Assembly: GCA_016708905.1 (NCBI GenBank)
Contig: JADJEV010000005.1
Coordinates: forward strand, 868,001-932,000
Direction of reading: 5' to 3'
DNA from: Candidatus Methylophosphatis roskildensis
GTDB taxonomy: Bacteria; Pseudomonadota; Gammaproteobacteria; Burkholderiales; Rhodocyclaceae
Length of the DNA: 64,000 nucleotides
Part shown: positions 7,892 to 16,450 of the stretch, piece by piece
How the letters are laid out: each line of letters begins with the position of its first letter
Position numbering within the stretch: the stretch's first letter is position 1
Translations under genes and position numbers: made by a program
Notes under the pieces: model-generated
What the model was told of the DNA's origin: nothing
What the model saw: only the letters and a program-made list of their open reading frames with translations
Databases searched by the model: none

Positions 7892-9192
7892 ATGATCCGC
7901 ATACGTGAGCTCGATCACATCGTCCTGCGCGTCGTCGACCTCGACCGCATGGTTCGCTTCTACTGCGAGGTTCTCGGCTGCACGGTCGAACGCAAGCAGG
8001 AGGCCATCGGCCTGGTCCTCAACGCTCAGGGAAACGGACCCATTTGTGCTCATCAGAACGGACCCAGGGAGTGCGCGCTGTTATGCCCGGAAAGGGGTCA
8101 AGGGGACCGTGGAATAAATGCGGCGGGTTCATCGCCGCGTTTATGCCGCGAAAGCCCCTTGAGGCCTGGAGGGCATCCACGCTCGGGGCAGCGCCGGGGA
8201 TGGGTTTGTCATCCCCGGCGTCTGCCTCCCGGCGAGGGTGGGGTCTGGGGCGACGCCCCAGGGTTTGTAAAGCGGAGTGTGCTGCGGACTACTTCGCGAG
8301 CTTGGACTGGCGTCGCACACACGGTGAGGCAGCGCGGAAGCCAGGCGTAGCGGCGATGCGATCAAGCAAGGGGAGATCTTGGCGGGGACTGTCCAACGCG
8401 GCACTTACACGCCACAAGCTATGACGAAACAATGTTGCAGCGTATGCGAACGGGGTACGCATGACCGGCGTGCGCGCGCTACAGAGGTACGCAAACCACA
8501 ACCGCCGGTATGTCGGCCATGACACGCAAGAATGCAAGGCGCCGTTGGCCACGACTGCGCACACTGCGAAAAGGCGTTGCGCTGCGCCGTGCACGGATCA
8601 GATCGATCAGACGTTGGCGCGCGCCAACACCCCCCACTTCCCCGCTTTTTGGCACACGATCCGCGATCGACGCAGGATGGCGCTGCCTAGCCGAATGCAG
8701 CCCACGAATTAGCGCCCTACGATCCAGCGCAGACACGACATCTTCGTGAATTTGAACTGATAGCGGCCGGAATGTCCAGCGAATCTTGCGAAAGAGCGTC
8801 GACTTTTTTCCACCAGTGCACCGGCACGGATGGGCAGCCACCTATCTGGGTGGGTCAGCTTTCGTGAGCACACGCGGGTCAATTCGCGTGAGCGTCAAGG
8901 CCTGGTACAACTGCGCGCCGGCCACTCACTGGTCGATCTCGTTCCTGTCGACGGCCAACTTGGTCGCGCTGGAGGCGCGCCACCCGGGGCGGAAGGTCGC
9001 AACCTCGATCACTTCTGCTTCCGGGTCGAGCCGTTCGACGCCGTCGCCGTTCATCAGCATCTGGAAGCGTTCGGGGTCGCGGCCGGCCCGGTGGAGTCAC
9101 GTTACGGCGCCGAGGGCGTCGGTCCTTCCATCTATGTCACCGACCCGGAAGGCAACGTCGTCGAGCTAAAAGGACCGCCGCCGGGCGACTAA
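7892..9192 (+). pseudogene. VOC (glyoxalase-fold) gene split by an insertion
   Basis: Residues 1-42 (MIRIRELDHIVLRVVDLDRM..., ending in IGLV) are encoded at 7892-8016. The rest, starting QLRAGHSLVDLVPVDG and ending YVTDPEGNVVELKGPPPGD, is encoded at 8907-9192. Joining across the 8-base duplication GGCCTGGT restores one continuous frame of about 137 aa with the usual metal-ligand regions of vicinal oxygen chelate enzymes (His in the first strand, Glu in NVVELKG). The 882-bp insertion makes the gene non-functional. The original substrate is unknown; the family includes lyases, dioxygenases and resistance proteins. Confidence 0.85.
8017..8898. mobile_element. Non-autonomous 882-bp insertion with long inverted ends
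   Basis: The insert is flanked by GGCCTGGT at 8009-8016 and 8899-8906, an 8-bp target duplication. Its ends are imperfect inverted repeats that share ACGCTCA, GACCC, GTGCTCA and GACCCA blocks at the same spacing over about 45 bases. No transposase frame lies inside. The left half contains three strong hairpins: 8114-8144, 8192-8220 (perfect 10-bp stem) and 8245-8261 (7-bp stem). The multi-block ends resemble IS21-family termini, which is inference only. Confidence 0.75.
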
Positions 9193-9193
9193 T

Positions 9194-11117
9194 CTGAAGT
9201 TCCTTTGACCGCGGGACGAGTTTTCATTGTATTTCGAGGGGTTATGTCGAAATCGTGGTTGCGTGTTCTGCCTACACGCGGATCTGATCAAGCAGCGCCA
9301 TCGCGCGTTGGTGCACCGGGTTTGGGGTTGTAACGACCTCGAAGCTTGGGGCGTCAGGGGCAGCCGCTGGCGTGCGGCAGGTATTGCGCACGAGGGTGGC
9401 CAATTCAGCCATCAAGGTGGAAAAACTGTGTGCCGGCGTATTGTCCTCGAGGCTATGACGGGCAACCTTGTTCAGCGTGGCTTCAGAGCGCATGGCAGGT
9501 GCCACGGGGTCGCGCGTCGCTTTGGCTTGCTGGTCGGTATCGGCAAACATCAGTGCGCGCCAGGCTTCACGCATGTGCCACTCGACGTAGTAGGCGAGCA
9601 TGCACACAAAGATGTGCGAGCGCACCCGCTCGGCCAGGCGGTGATGAATCGGGCGCACCTTCAGGTCGATGGTCTTGAGCGAGCGGAAGGCGCGCTCGAC
9701 GTTGGCCAGCGATTTGTAGCTGCGCACGCACTGTGCCGCCTCCATGTGCTCGGAGGACACCGAGGTGCGAATGATGTACAGGCCATCCAGCGCCGCTTCA
9801 GCGGCGATGCTGTCCGGTTTGCGCGTGAAGGAGAAGCTCGTCTCGCCGATCGCCAGTTCGAAGTGTTTGGCGACCTTGTACTGATTGACGATCTTGCCCA
9901 CGCGCACGCCGATCTCATCCTTGCCGGCGAGCTTGGCGGCCTCGACTCGGGCCTTGATCTTGTCGAGCTTGTTCTGCGTCGCACACAGCAGCTCTTCGCG
10001 CTTGTACGCGCGCAGCCTGGCCAGTTGCGGATTGCGGCAGGCCACCAGGCGCTCCCCGGGGTAGTCCGGCGAGCTCAGTTCGATCAGATTGCGCTCATCG
10101 AACAAGCCGAGCTGCAACTGTCCCTGCTCGATCAGCGCGCGGATCGAAACGCTCTTGAGCGCCGTGATCCAGCCGATGCCATCGCTATCGCGCATCTGGG
10201 CGATGGCCTTTTGCGAGATCATTCCCCGGTCGCCCACCATCACCATGCGCTCGATGCCAAAATCGGTGCGCAAGCGCTGCACCTCGGGCATGAATGTGGT
10301 GCTGTCCGAGGTGTTGCCCGCATGCACCGAAACCGCGACCGGACAGCCTCGTGCGTCCGTGACCAAGCCGTAATTGACCTGCAGCATGCCGTGCTTGCCA
10401 TCGCGGCTGTAGCCGCGCTTGGCCAGCGGACAGGTGGTGCCCTCGAAGTAACTGGACGACAGATCGTAGAGCACCAAGCTGTCCGTGCCCAAATGCCGCG
10501 CGGCGAGCTTCTTCTCAATGGCCTCCTGGCGCAGCAGCAACCAGTCCATCGCCGCGTACAGATCGTCCTCGCTCGCCTCGGTCACCGCGAAGTCTTGCGC
10601 CAGCGTCGTCGTGTGCCACCAGCGCGTGGTGGCCAGCTTGGTCTGGGGCGCCACGATGCGCGAGGCCACCATCGCTAGCACCCGATCGCGTTCGCGACAC
10701 GGCTTGGTGGCGATCAGCGAGGCCAGCCCCAGGCGCTGCATCGCAGTGGCCACCGCCTGCACGTGGCCATGGGCACGTGAGCGCGCAATCTCGAAACCTT
10801 GCGCGACCGGGCATAACCGCTCGCCGCGCAGCACTGCCCGGATCGCCTCGACCTGCGCGTGCGAAAGACTGGACAGGTTGGCCAGTGTGCGCTTGCCGAC
10901 CCTTGCACCGTCACGGTAGGACTCCCGTAGCAAAACGGTCGGCGCTGATCCGCGGTTCGGCACGATATGAATATGCATGCCTACAAGAATAGACGATTAT
11001 ATGACTTATAGCAACACGCACTACATGCCTACATTATGCTGGCGGACAATGACCGTATCTCGGTGATTTGACGCGCTAATTCGCACAAACAACCGCCGTC
11101 TTTCGGGGGAACTTCAG
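9194..11117 (-). mobile_element. Intact IS1634-family insertion sequence
   Basis: A 1924-bp element bounded by inverted ends CTGAAGTTCC (9194-9203) and GGAACTTCAG (11108-11117). It is flanked by a perfect 6-bp target duplication ACTAAT (9188-9193 and 11118-11123). The left duplication contains the TAA stop of the disrupted glyoxalase-fold gene. One long transposase gene fills it on the minus strand, and the non-coding right end (10979-11117) presumably carries the transposase promoter. Confidence 0.9.
9272..10978 (-). CDS. IS1634-type DDE transposase
   Basis: A 568-aa transposase with an intact frame. Candidate catalytic residues are D172 (VLYDLSSSYFEG), D250 (MVGDRGMISQ) and E428 (LANVERAFRSLK), the DDE pattern of the IS4-like clan. 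The N-terminus (MHIHIVPNRG) is typical of the IS1634 group. With both IS ends and the target duplication intact, the element may be able to move. Confidence 0.93.
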   Translation of the reverse strand: MHIHIVPNRGSAPTVLLRESYRDGARVGKRTLANLSSLSHAQVEAIRAVLRGERLCPVAQGFEIARSRAHGHVQAVATAMQRLGLASLIATKPCRERDRVLAMVASRIVAPQTKLATTRWWHTTTLAQDFAVTEASEDDLYAAMDWLLLRQEAIEKKLAARHLGTDSLVLYDLSSSYFEGTTCPLAKRGYSRDGKHGMLQVNYGLVTDARGCPVAVSVHAGNTSDSTTFMPEVQRLRTDFGIERMVMVGDRGMISQKAIAQMRDSDGIGWITALKSVSIRALIEQGQLQLGLFDERNLIELSSPDYPGERLVACRNPQLARLRAYKREELLCATQNKLDKIKARVEAAKLAGKDEIGVRVGKIVNQYKVAKHFELAIGETSFSFTRKPDSIAAEAALDGLYIIRTSVSSEHMEAAQCVRSYKSLANVERAFRSLKTIDLKVRPIHHRLAERVRSHIFVCMLAYYVEWHMREAWRALMFADTDQQAKATRDPVAPAMRSEATLNKVARHSLEDNTPAHSFSTLMAELATLVRNTCRTPAAAPDAPSFEVVTTPNPVHQRAMALLDQIRV

Positions 11118-11243
11118 ACTAATCTGTCAATCGAGCATATCTCCACCAGCTGGCCGCTCATGCCGAACGCTTGTAACGGCCGACGAACCGCATCGCGGCT
11201 GACCGGCCGGCCAATCGGCGCCCTGCGATGGAAGCACTCATGA

Positions 11244-12410
11244 CTATGTTCTTTCCCTCGTTGTGCGCAGTTCGACCACGCCGGCGATGGCGGGCGCAAG
11301 GAGAAAAGCGCCCGCCAGACAGACCGCACCGCGCCAGCCCCCGTAGCGGTACGCCACACCCGCCGCCGTGATGCCGAGCCAGCCGCCCCCGTAGTAGAAC
11401 AGCACGTAGAGGGCATTGGCACGGCCGTGTCCGCTGGTGAGGCTGCGGTTGAGTGTTCCCACTGCTGCCGCGTGAATGGCGAAGAACCCGGCGCACAGGC
11501 CGATCAGACCGGCCAGCACGGCTGCGAGATGCGGCACCTGCAGCAGGAGCAGGGAACCGAGCAGGATCGCCACCCCGACAAGAATCACCGGGCCGCTGCC
11601 GTAACGGTTGGCGCCGCGGCCGGCCAGCGGCCCCATGCCGATGCCGACCACATAGACGCAGTAGATCAGGGTGATCAGCCCAGTCGAAAGACCGAACACC
11701 GGCTCGCTCAACCGGAACGGCAGATAGTTGAAGACCGTGGAGAAGACGGCGAACCCGCCGGCCGCGCAGGCGAAGACCGGCGCCAGATCCCTTCGCCCGA
11801 GGATCTGCAGGTAGCCGGCCTGCGCCCGTTCGGTCGGCGAGCGGGCCGCCTGCGCGGGCAGCCAGCGCAGGGCGATCAGGGTGGCGACGATGATGAACAC
11901 CGCCGCCGACACGAAGGCGAAGCGCCAGTGCAGCGGCGGATGGATCCAGCCGCCGAGCAGCCGCCCGCCCAGACCGCCGACCACCGTGGCCGAGACATAG
12001 GAGCCCATGACCACGTTCAAGCGCTCGACCGGCAGGGATCTGGCCAGATAGGCCGCCAGGCAGGTGGTGAGCGCGGGGATGAACAGCCCCTGCAGGAAGC
12101 GTGCGGCGATCAGCAGCGGCAGGCTGTGGGTCACCGCGACGATCAGGCCACCCGTCGCCACCATGGCCCCGCCGATGCTGATCAGCGGCCTGATCGGGTA
12201 GCGGTCGCTGAGCGAGCCGAACGGCAGATTGGCGATGGCGATGCCGAACAGCACCGCCGACACGCTGAAACTGACCAGCACCATGCCGGCGCCGAACTCC
12301 TCGGCCAGCACCGGCAGTACCGGCTGGGTCAGGTAGACATTGGTGAAACTGGCGCTGACCAGTGCAAACACCACCAGTTGCAGCCGCAGCGATGGAGACA
12401 GCGGTTTCAC
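11244..12410 (-). CDS. MFS efflux transporter (YnfM-like)
   Basis: A 388-aa inner-membrane protein with twelve predicted helices and the MFS signature GSLSDRYPIRPL between helices 2 and 3. It resembles YnfM-type drug or metabolite exporters; no substrate is known. The GTG start at 12410 has GGAGG five bases upstream. It sits alone between the IS1634 element and the HigBA-like pair. Confidence 0.88.
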   Translation of the reverse strand: MKPLSPSLRLQLVVFALVSASFTNVYLTQPVLPVLAEEFGAGMVLVSFSVSAVLFGIAIANLPFGSLSDRYPIRPLISIGGAMVATGGLIVAVTHSLPLLIAARFLQGLFIPALTTCLAAYLARSLPVERLNVVMGSYVSATVVGGLGGRLLGGWIHPPLHWRFAFVSAAVFIIVATLIALRWLPAQAARSPTERAQAGYLQILGRRDLAPVFACAAGGFAVFSTVFNYLPFRLSEPVFGLSTGLITLIYCVYVVGIGMGPLAGRGANRYGSGPVILVGVAILLGSLLLLQVPHLAAVLAGLIGLCAGFFAIHAAAVGTLNRSLTSGHGRANALYVLFYYGGGWLGITAAGVAYRYGGWRGAVCLAGAFLLAPAIAGVVELRTTRERT

Positions 12411-12519
12411 GGGATCCTCCCGGCGCGGTGGCCTCTGTTTGTCATGGCCCGGCGGACGCCCGCAATACTTGCCGGTCGATTTGGCGGGTTACGCTTCGCT
12501 GGCCCGCGCTACCCGCTGG

Positions 12520-12537
12520 GTTAGCAGATGTGCTAAC
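12520..12537 (+). promoter_or_regulatory. Putative operator of the HigBA-like pair
   Basis: A perfect inverted repeat GTTAGCA-GATG-TGCTAAC ends 7 bases before the toxin ATG. Its right arm overlaps a -10-like TAACAT. This is where a dimeric XRE antitoxin would be expected to bind for autorepression. The repeat is seen; the function is inferred. Confidence 0.6.
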
Positions 12538-12544
12538 ATTCGGC

Positions 12545-12871
12545 ATGGCGTTCGAGGTTGAGTACTTCCATGAGCGTGTGCTTGCTGAGGTCGAGTCTTG
12601 GCCAGTCGATGTGCTTGCAGACTACGCGCGGATCATAGAACTCCTGGCAGAGCATGGCCCAAGCTTGAGGTTGCCGCACTCGCGGGCGTTTGGGGGTGGT
12701 CTTTTCGAGCTTCGTCTACGAGGCCGGGGTGGCATTGGCCGAGCGTTCTACTGCTTCCTTGTCGGGCGCCGGGTAGTCGTGTTGCATGCATTCATCAAGA
12801 AGACGCAGCAAACACCGGATCGAGAGCTGAAGCTGGCGCGGAAGCGCCAGAAGGAGTTGCAAGATGGCTAA
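12545..12871 (+). CDS. HigB-like (Gp49/RelE superfamily) toxin
   Basis: A 108-aa protein with the Gp49-like toxin pattern: FEVEYFHERVLAEVESWP, a central GLFELRLRGRGGIGRAFYCF strand pair and VVVLHAFIKKTQQTPDRELKLA. The family cleaves mRNA at the ribosome. The antitoxin start overlaps its last 8 bases, so the two are translationally coupled in toxin-first HigBA order. The start at 12545 is the ATG closest to the operator-like repeat. Confidence 0.88.
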   Translation: MAFEVEYFHERVLAEVESWPVDVLADYARIIELLAEHGPSLRLPHSRAFGGGLFELRLRGRGGIGRAFYCFLVGRRVVVLHAFIKKTQQTPDRELKLARKRQKELQDG

Positions 12872-13184
12872 TCTGAAATACAAGTCCGTCCCTCATAATC
12901 ATGCTTCGTTCCTGGCCAAGGCCAGAACTCGTACGGGGTTTGCGGAGGCCTACGAGTCCCTCGAACTCGAGTACAACGTCGCCGGGCAGATGTTGAAGGC
13001 AAGGGCCAGAGCGGGGCTAACGCAAGACGCCGTTGCGGAGCGAATGGGCACCACCAAGAGCGCAATCTCGCGGCTTGAAGCTGCAGGCAGGCACACACCG
13101 TCTCTCGCGACGCTGAAGAAGTATGCGCAAGCGGTCGGTTGTGACTTGCAGGTCAGGCTGGTGCCACAGCGGCGTGACGCCTAA
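12864..13184 (+). CDS. XRE-family antitoxin (HigA-like)
   Basis: A 106-aa protein with a helix-turn-helix at about residues 45-95 (LTQDAVAERMGTTKSAISRLEAAGRHTPSLATLKKYAQAVG, quoted in two parts: LTQDAVAERMGTTKSAIS and PSLATLKKYAQAVG). It should neutralise the upstream toxin and repress the operon through the inverted repeat at 12520-12537. The N-terminal 40 residues are probably the toxin-contacting part. Confidence 0.9.
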   Translation: MANLKYKSVPHNHASFLAKARTRTGFAEAYESLELEYNVAGQMLKARARAGLTQDAVAERMGTTKSAISRLEAAGRHTPSLATLKKYAQAVGCDLQVRLVPQRRDA

Positions 13185-13282
13185 CCGCGCTTGGAGCGGG
13201 CCGTGTGCCAGCGCCGCTTCGCGCCGCCGACTTCCCGTTGGGCCACACACCATCTGCTCCGTCATTCCTCATGGAGATAAGA

Positions 13283-13480
13283 ATGCCTGGTCCCGCCCGT
13301 TCCGGCCTTTCCGTGTACGCAACCGATGAACAGCGTGTTGCACGGCTTTACGAAGCCGTTCTTGGTATGTCGTGAGTTCATGAGTCTCCGGAAGTGGTCG
13401 TTCTTGAACTCCCGGATATTCAGCTCTTGGTTCACCGCATTCCTGCTGGTAGCGCCGCGCACATCACAATTGGCAAGCGT
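13283..13480 (+). pseudogene. Decayed VOC (glyoxalase-fold) gene fragment
   Basis: Reading from the ATG at 13283 (with GGAG upstream) gives MPGPARSGLSVYATDEQRVA then RLYEAVLGMS, followed by an in-frame TGA at 13373. The same frame continues with VVVLELPDIQLLVHRIPAG, a typical glyoxalase-fold segment. The homology then runs straight into the repeat at 13479. A stop and a truncation make it non-functional. It is unrelated in sequence to the split gene at 7892. Confidence 0.65.
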
Positions 13481-13547
13481 AGGGCGCAATCGATATTGCG
13501 CCGAATGCAATCGTCCGGTGCAATGCGCTGCGCTTATTGCACCCTAC
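13479..13547. repeat. Intergenic inverted repeat (GTAGGGCGCAAT type)
   Basis: Outer arms GTAGGGCGCAAT and ATTGCACCCTAC are inverted, and an inner perfect stem GGCGCAAT-CGAT-ATTGCGCC lies in the left half. Such hairpin repeats are dispersed in many proteobacterial genomes. It truncates the glyoxalase-fold remnant. The following stretch to 13825 holds only GC-rich hairpins (for example around 13577-13600) and part of a dispersed repeat near 13793; no gene was seen. Confidence 0.6.
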
Positions 13548-13825
13548 ATCTCTTTCTTTTGGCGAAGCAAAAAAAGATACCTTACCGCCGGGCAACACCC
13601 GGCGCGGCGTATCCATGATGCAAAGCCGTGAGGACATCTGCCGCTTGACCCCCATCCGGGCCTTCCCCTTGGGAGGGGGGAAGGAGATGGCAGCGGGCGA
13701 GCATGGCTGGAAACCTCATGAATAGGCGCTCTTCGCGGTGCCATGCCCGAGCAGCGCATAGATAAAGGCTGCGGGCATTGCATTGTCGCAGAGCGCCATT
13801 CCATGCGGTTTGCAGGCTGGCCGCC

Positions 13826-15352
13826 CTAGCGCCGCCCGCCCATGATCGAACCGAGCACACCGCGCAGGATCTGCCGCGCCGCCTGGTTGGCCACGCTGCG
13901 CACCGCGCTCTTGGCCGCACCCTGGACGATGCCGTCGCGCTTGCCGCCGCGCGGGCCGGTGCTGCCGAAGAGGATTTCGCCCAGCGCGCCGCCGAGCAGA
14001 CCGCCGCCGGCAGCGGCCGGGGCCTGCGCCGCCGCGCCACCGGCGTTCGACGCGGCGCCGGTCTGCGCACCCGGCGCGGCACCGGCACGCAGTTTCTCGT
14101 AGGCCGATTCGCGGTCGAGTGTCTGTTCGTACTTGCCGTACACCGCCGAGCCCTGCACCAGCCCCTGGCGCTCGAACGGCGTGATCGGCCCGAGGCGCGA
14201 GGCCGGCGGCAGGATGAACGCGCGCTCGACCATATTTGGCCGGCCCTTCTCGTCGAGAAAACTCACCAGCGCCTCGCCGGTGCCCAGTTCGGTGATCGCG
14301 GCTTCGGCACTGAACTTGGGGTTGGCGCGCATGGTCTCGGCGGCCACCTTGACGGCCTTCTGGTCGCGCGGGGTGAAGGCGCGCAGCGCATGCTGGACGC
14401 GGTTGCCGAGCTGGGCCAGCACGCTGTCGGGCACGTCGAGCGGGTTCTGCGTCACGAAATACACGCCGACGGCCTTGGAGCGGATCAGCCGCACCACCTG
14501 CTCGATCTTCTCCAGCAGCGCGGCCGGCGCATCGTTGAACAGCAGGTGCGCCTCGTCGAAGAAGAACACCAGTTTCGGTTTCTCGACATCGCCGACCTCG
14601 GGCAGTTGCTCGAACAATTCCGACAGCATCCAGAGCAGGAAGGTCGAGTAGAGCTTGGGCGAGTTGTAGAGCTTGTCCGCCGACAGGATGTTGATCACGC
14701 CGCGGCCGTACGGGTCGAGCCGCATCAGGTCGGCCATGTCGAGCATCGGCTCGCCGAAGAACTTGTCGGCGCCCTGCTGTTCCAGCTGCAGCAGACCGCG
14801 CTGGATCGCGCCGACCGAGGCGCTCGAGACATTGCCGTACTCGGTAGTGAACTGCTTGGCGTTCTCGCCAACGAACTGCGCCATGGCGCGCAGATCCTTC
14901 ATGTCGAGCAGCAGCAGGCCGTTGTCATCGGCGATCTTGAAGATCAGCGTCAGCACGCCGGCCTGGGTCTCGTTGAGGTCGAGCAGGCGCGAGAGCAGGA
15001 GCGGCCCCATGTCGGACACCGTGGCGCGCACCGGGTGGCCCTGCTCGCCGAACACGTCCCAGTAGGCCACCGGACTGGCGTAGGGCGTGAAGTTGGTCAG
15101 TTGCAGCAGATCGAGCCGCTGCTGAAGCTTCGGGCTGATGCTGCCGGCCGCGCCCATGCCGGACAGATCGCTCTTGACGTCGGCCATGAACACCGGCACG
15201 CCAATGTAGGAGAAGCGCTCGGCCAGCGACTGCAGGGTCACCGTCTTGCCGGTGCCGGTGGCGCCGGTGATCAGGCCGTGGCGGTTGGCCTTGTCGGGCA
15301 GCAGCGCAAGGAAGGTGTCACCGGTCTTGGCAACGTAGAGAGGGTCGGCCAT
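13826..15352 (-). CDS. HerA-like ATPase, DUF853 family (YjgR-like)
   Basis: A 508-aa P-loop ATPase starting MADPLYVAKTG. The Walker A is GATGTGKT (about residues 31-38) and the Walker B is KLVFFFDEAHLLF. An arginine-rich segment lies near VIRLIRSKAVGVYFVTQNP. An Ala/Gly-rich linker and a C-terminal helix ending SIMGGRR complete the protein. It is related to HerA/FtsK-type DNA translocases, but its cellular role is not established. The ATG at 15352 is chosen because conservation begins there; a frame to 15376 adds 8 unlikely residues. Confidence 0.88.
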   Translation of the reverse strand: MADPLYVAKTGDTFLALLPDKANRHGLITGATGTGKTVTLQSLAERFSYIGVPVFMADVKSDLSGMGAAGSISPKLQQRLDLLQLTNFTPYASPVAYWDVFGEQGHPVRATVSDMGPLLLSRLLDLNETQAGVLTLIFKIADDNGLLLLDMKDLRAMAQFVGENAKQFTTEYGNVSSASVGAIQRGLLQLEQQGADKFFGEPMLDMADLMRLDPYGRGVINILSADKLYNSPKLYSTFLLWMLSELFEQLPEVGDVEKPKLVFFFDEAHLLFNDAPAALLEKIEQVVRLIRSKAVGVYFVTQNPLDVPDSVLAQLGNRVQHALRAFTPRDQKAVKVAAETMRANPKFSAEAAITELGTGEALVSFLDEKGRPNMVERAFILPPASRLGPITPFERQGLVQGSAVYGKYEQTLDRESAYEKLRAGAAPGAQTGAASNAGGAAAQAPAAAGGGLLGGALGEILFGSTGPRGGKRDGIVQGAAKSAVRSVANQAARQILRGVLGSIMGGRR

Positions 15353-15492
15353 CTTGGCTCCGCGAGAGGTGGGCAAGCTCGCGATTCTATGCCAAGGGCC
15401 GCGTTGACCGCGAGCCCGACGTCGCCCGACAGCTTCGCAACGCCGCTAGCGCGGGAATCGAACGGGTGGGTTCGCTGTTATGCTTTTGCACT

Positions 15493-15534
15493 CACGAATC
15501 ACCAGCCACGACTCACCAGTCACGAATCGCCAGC
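15493..15534. repeat. Three tandem 14-bp repeats upstream of cytochrome b
   Basis: CACGAATCACCAGC, CACGACTCACCAGT and CACGAATCGCCAGC follow one another without gaps and end 9 bases before the cytochrome b start. They could be a binding-site array or a slippage-prone leader. Confidence 0.6.
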
Positions 15535-15543
15535 CGACCCGCC

Positions 15544-16239
15544 ATGCTCGAGCACGACACTGCCGCACCCCGCCCGACCCGCGTCTGGGATCTGCCGACC
15601 CGCCTGTTCCACTGGTCTCTGGTCGCCCTGGTCGTCTTCTCCGCCATCACCGGGGAGTTCGCCGAAGACCTCGGCACCGATTACCTCGAACGGCACATGC
15701 TGTCAGGGTACGCGGTGCTGGCCCTGCTGCTGTTCCGGCTGATCTGGGGTTTCATCGGCAACCGGCATGCGCGTTTCGCGAGCTTCCTGCGCGGCCCGCG
15801 TGCGGTGCTGGCGTATTTCTCCGCGCTGCGTGGCCGCGGCGCGGCGGCAATGCACGCCGGGCACAATCCGCTCGGCGGCTGGTCGGTCGCCGCCATGCTC
15901 GGCGTCCTGCTGGTACAGGTGGGCAGCGGCCTGTTCCTCTCCGACGACGACCTGGACGTGCACGCGCCGCTCGCCCGCCATGTGGCCAATCGCACCATCG
16001 ACCTGCTGCACGAGGTGCACGAGACATCGTTCAAGCTGCTGCTGGCGCTGATCGTCATACACCTCGCCGCGATCGCCTACTACCGGTTCGCCAAGGGCGA
16101 CAATCTGGTGCGGCCGATGCTCAGCGGCGACAAGATGCTTGCAGGCGTCGAGCCGGCGCGCGGCGGGGCGTGGTGGCTGGGCGCGCTAGTGCTCGCACTG
16201 ACGGCCGGCGCGGTCTGGTATCTGGTGAATCGGGTGTAG
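15544..16239 (+). CDS. Cytochrome b561-family membrane protein
   Basis: A 231-aa di-haem cytochrome b with four core membrane helices. Candidate haem ligands are the histidines in LFHWSLVAL, ERHMLSGYAVL, DLLHEVHETSF and IVIHLAAIAYYRF. A fifth C-terminal helix (WWLGALVLALTAGAVWYL) ends the protein. It would pass electrons between the quinone pool and a periplasmic partner; the convergent cytochrome c-prime gene 212 bases away is a possible partner. The ATG at 15544 is chosen over an open frame from 15466 because the conserved RVWDLPTRLFHW motif lies near it. Confidence 0.88.
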   Translation: MLEHDTAAPRPTRVWDLPTRLFHWSLVALVVFSAITGEFAEDLGTDYLERHMLSGYAVLALLLFRLIWGFIGNRHARFASFLRGPRAVLAYFSALRGRGAAAMHAGHNPLGGWSVAAMLGVLLVQVGSGLFLSDDDLDVHAPLARHVANRTIDLLHEVHETSFKLLLALIVIHLAAIAYYRFAKGDNLVRPMLSGDKMLAGVEPARGGAWWLGALVLALTAGAVWYLVNRV

Positions 16240-16247
16240 CGCGTAGG

Positions 16248-16315
16248 TTGGGCAGAGCGAAGCGAAGCCCAACGACATCGTCCGCTGGAGTTGGGCTTCG
16301 CTTCGCTCTGCCCAA
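16248..16315. repeat. Perfect 26-bp inverted repeat
   Basis: Arms 16248-16273 and 16290-16315 are exact reverse complements (TTGGGCAGAGCGAAGCGAAG... against ...CTTCGCTTCGCTCTGCCCAA) around a 16-base loop. This GTTGGGCTTCGCTTCGCTC motif is familiar from dispersed intergenic repeats of proteobacteria. It could also terminate the cytochrome b transcript, although no T-run follows. Confidence 0.75.
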
Positions 16316-16375
16316 GCTCCGAGGGCGGGGCAGCCGCATGTATGCTCGATCTGCGCGGTGCACTGCCGGTGAGGC

Positions 16376-16437
16376 GGATGGATACTGGGCTCCGGGCCTG
16401 CCACCGCTGGGAACGCCATTCCATGCGGCTCCCGGCG
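16376..16437. repeat. Dispersed intergenic repeat, copy near 16.4 kb
   Basis: One of several related segments that pair GCATGGATACTGG-like sequence with CGCCATTCCATGCGGCT about 40 bases later. Others lie at 18299, 26971 and 50867, with a fragment at 13793. No gene overlaps it. Confidence 0.5.
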
Positions 16438-16450
16438 GTGGCAATCGGGA

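Noticed and set aside
8044..8424. A passenger gene inside the 882-bp element
   Set aside because: Frames here are short, overlap hairpins and have no recognisable domain or credible start.
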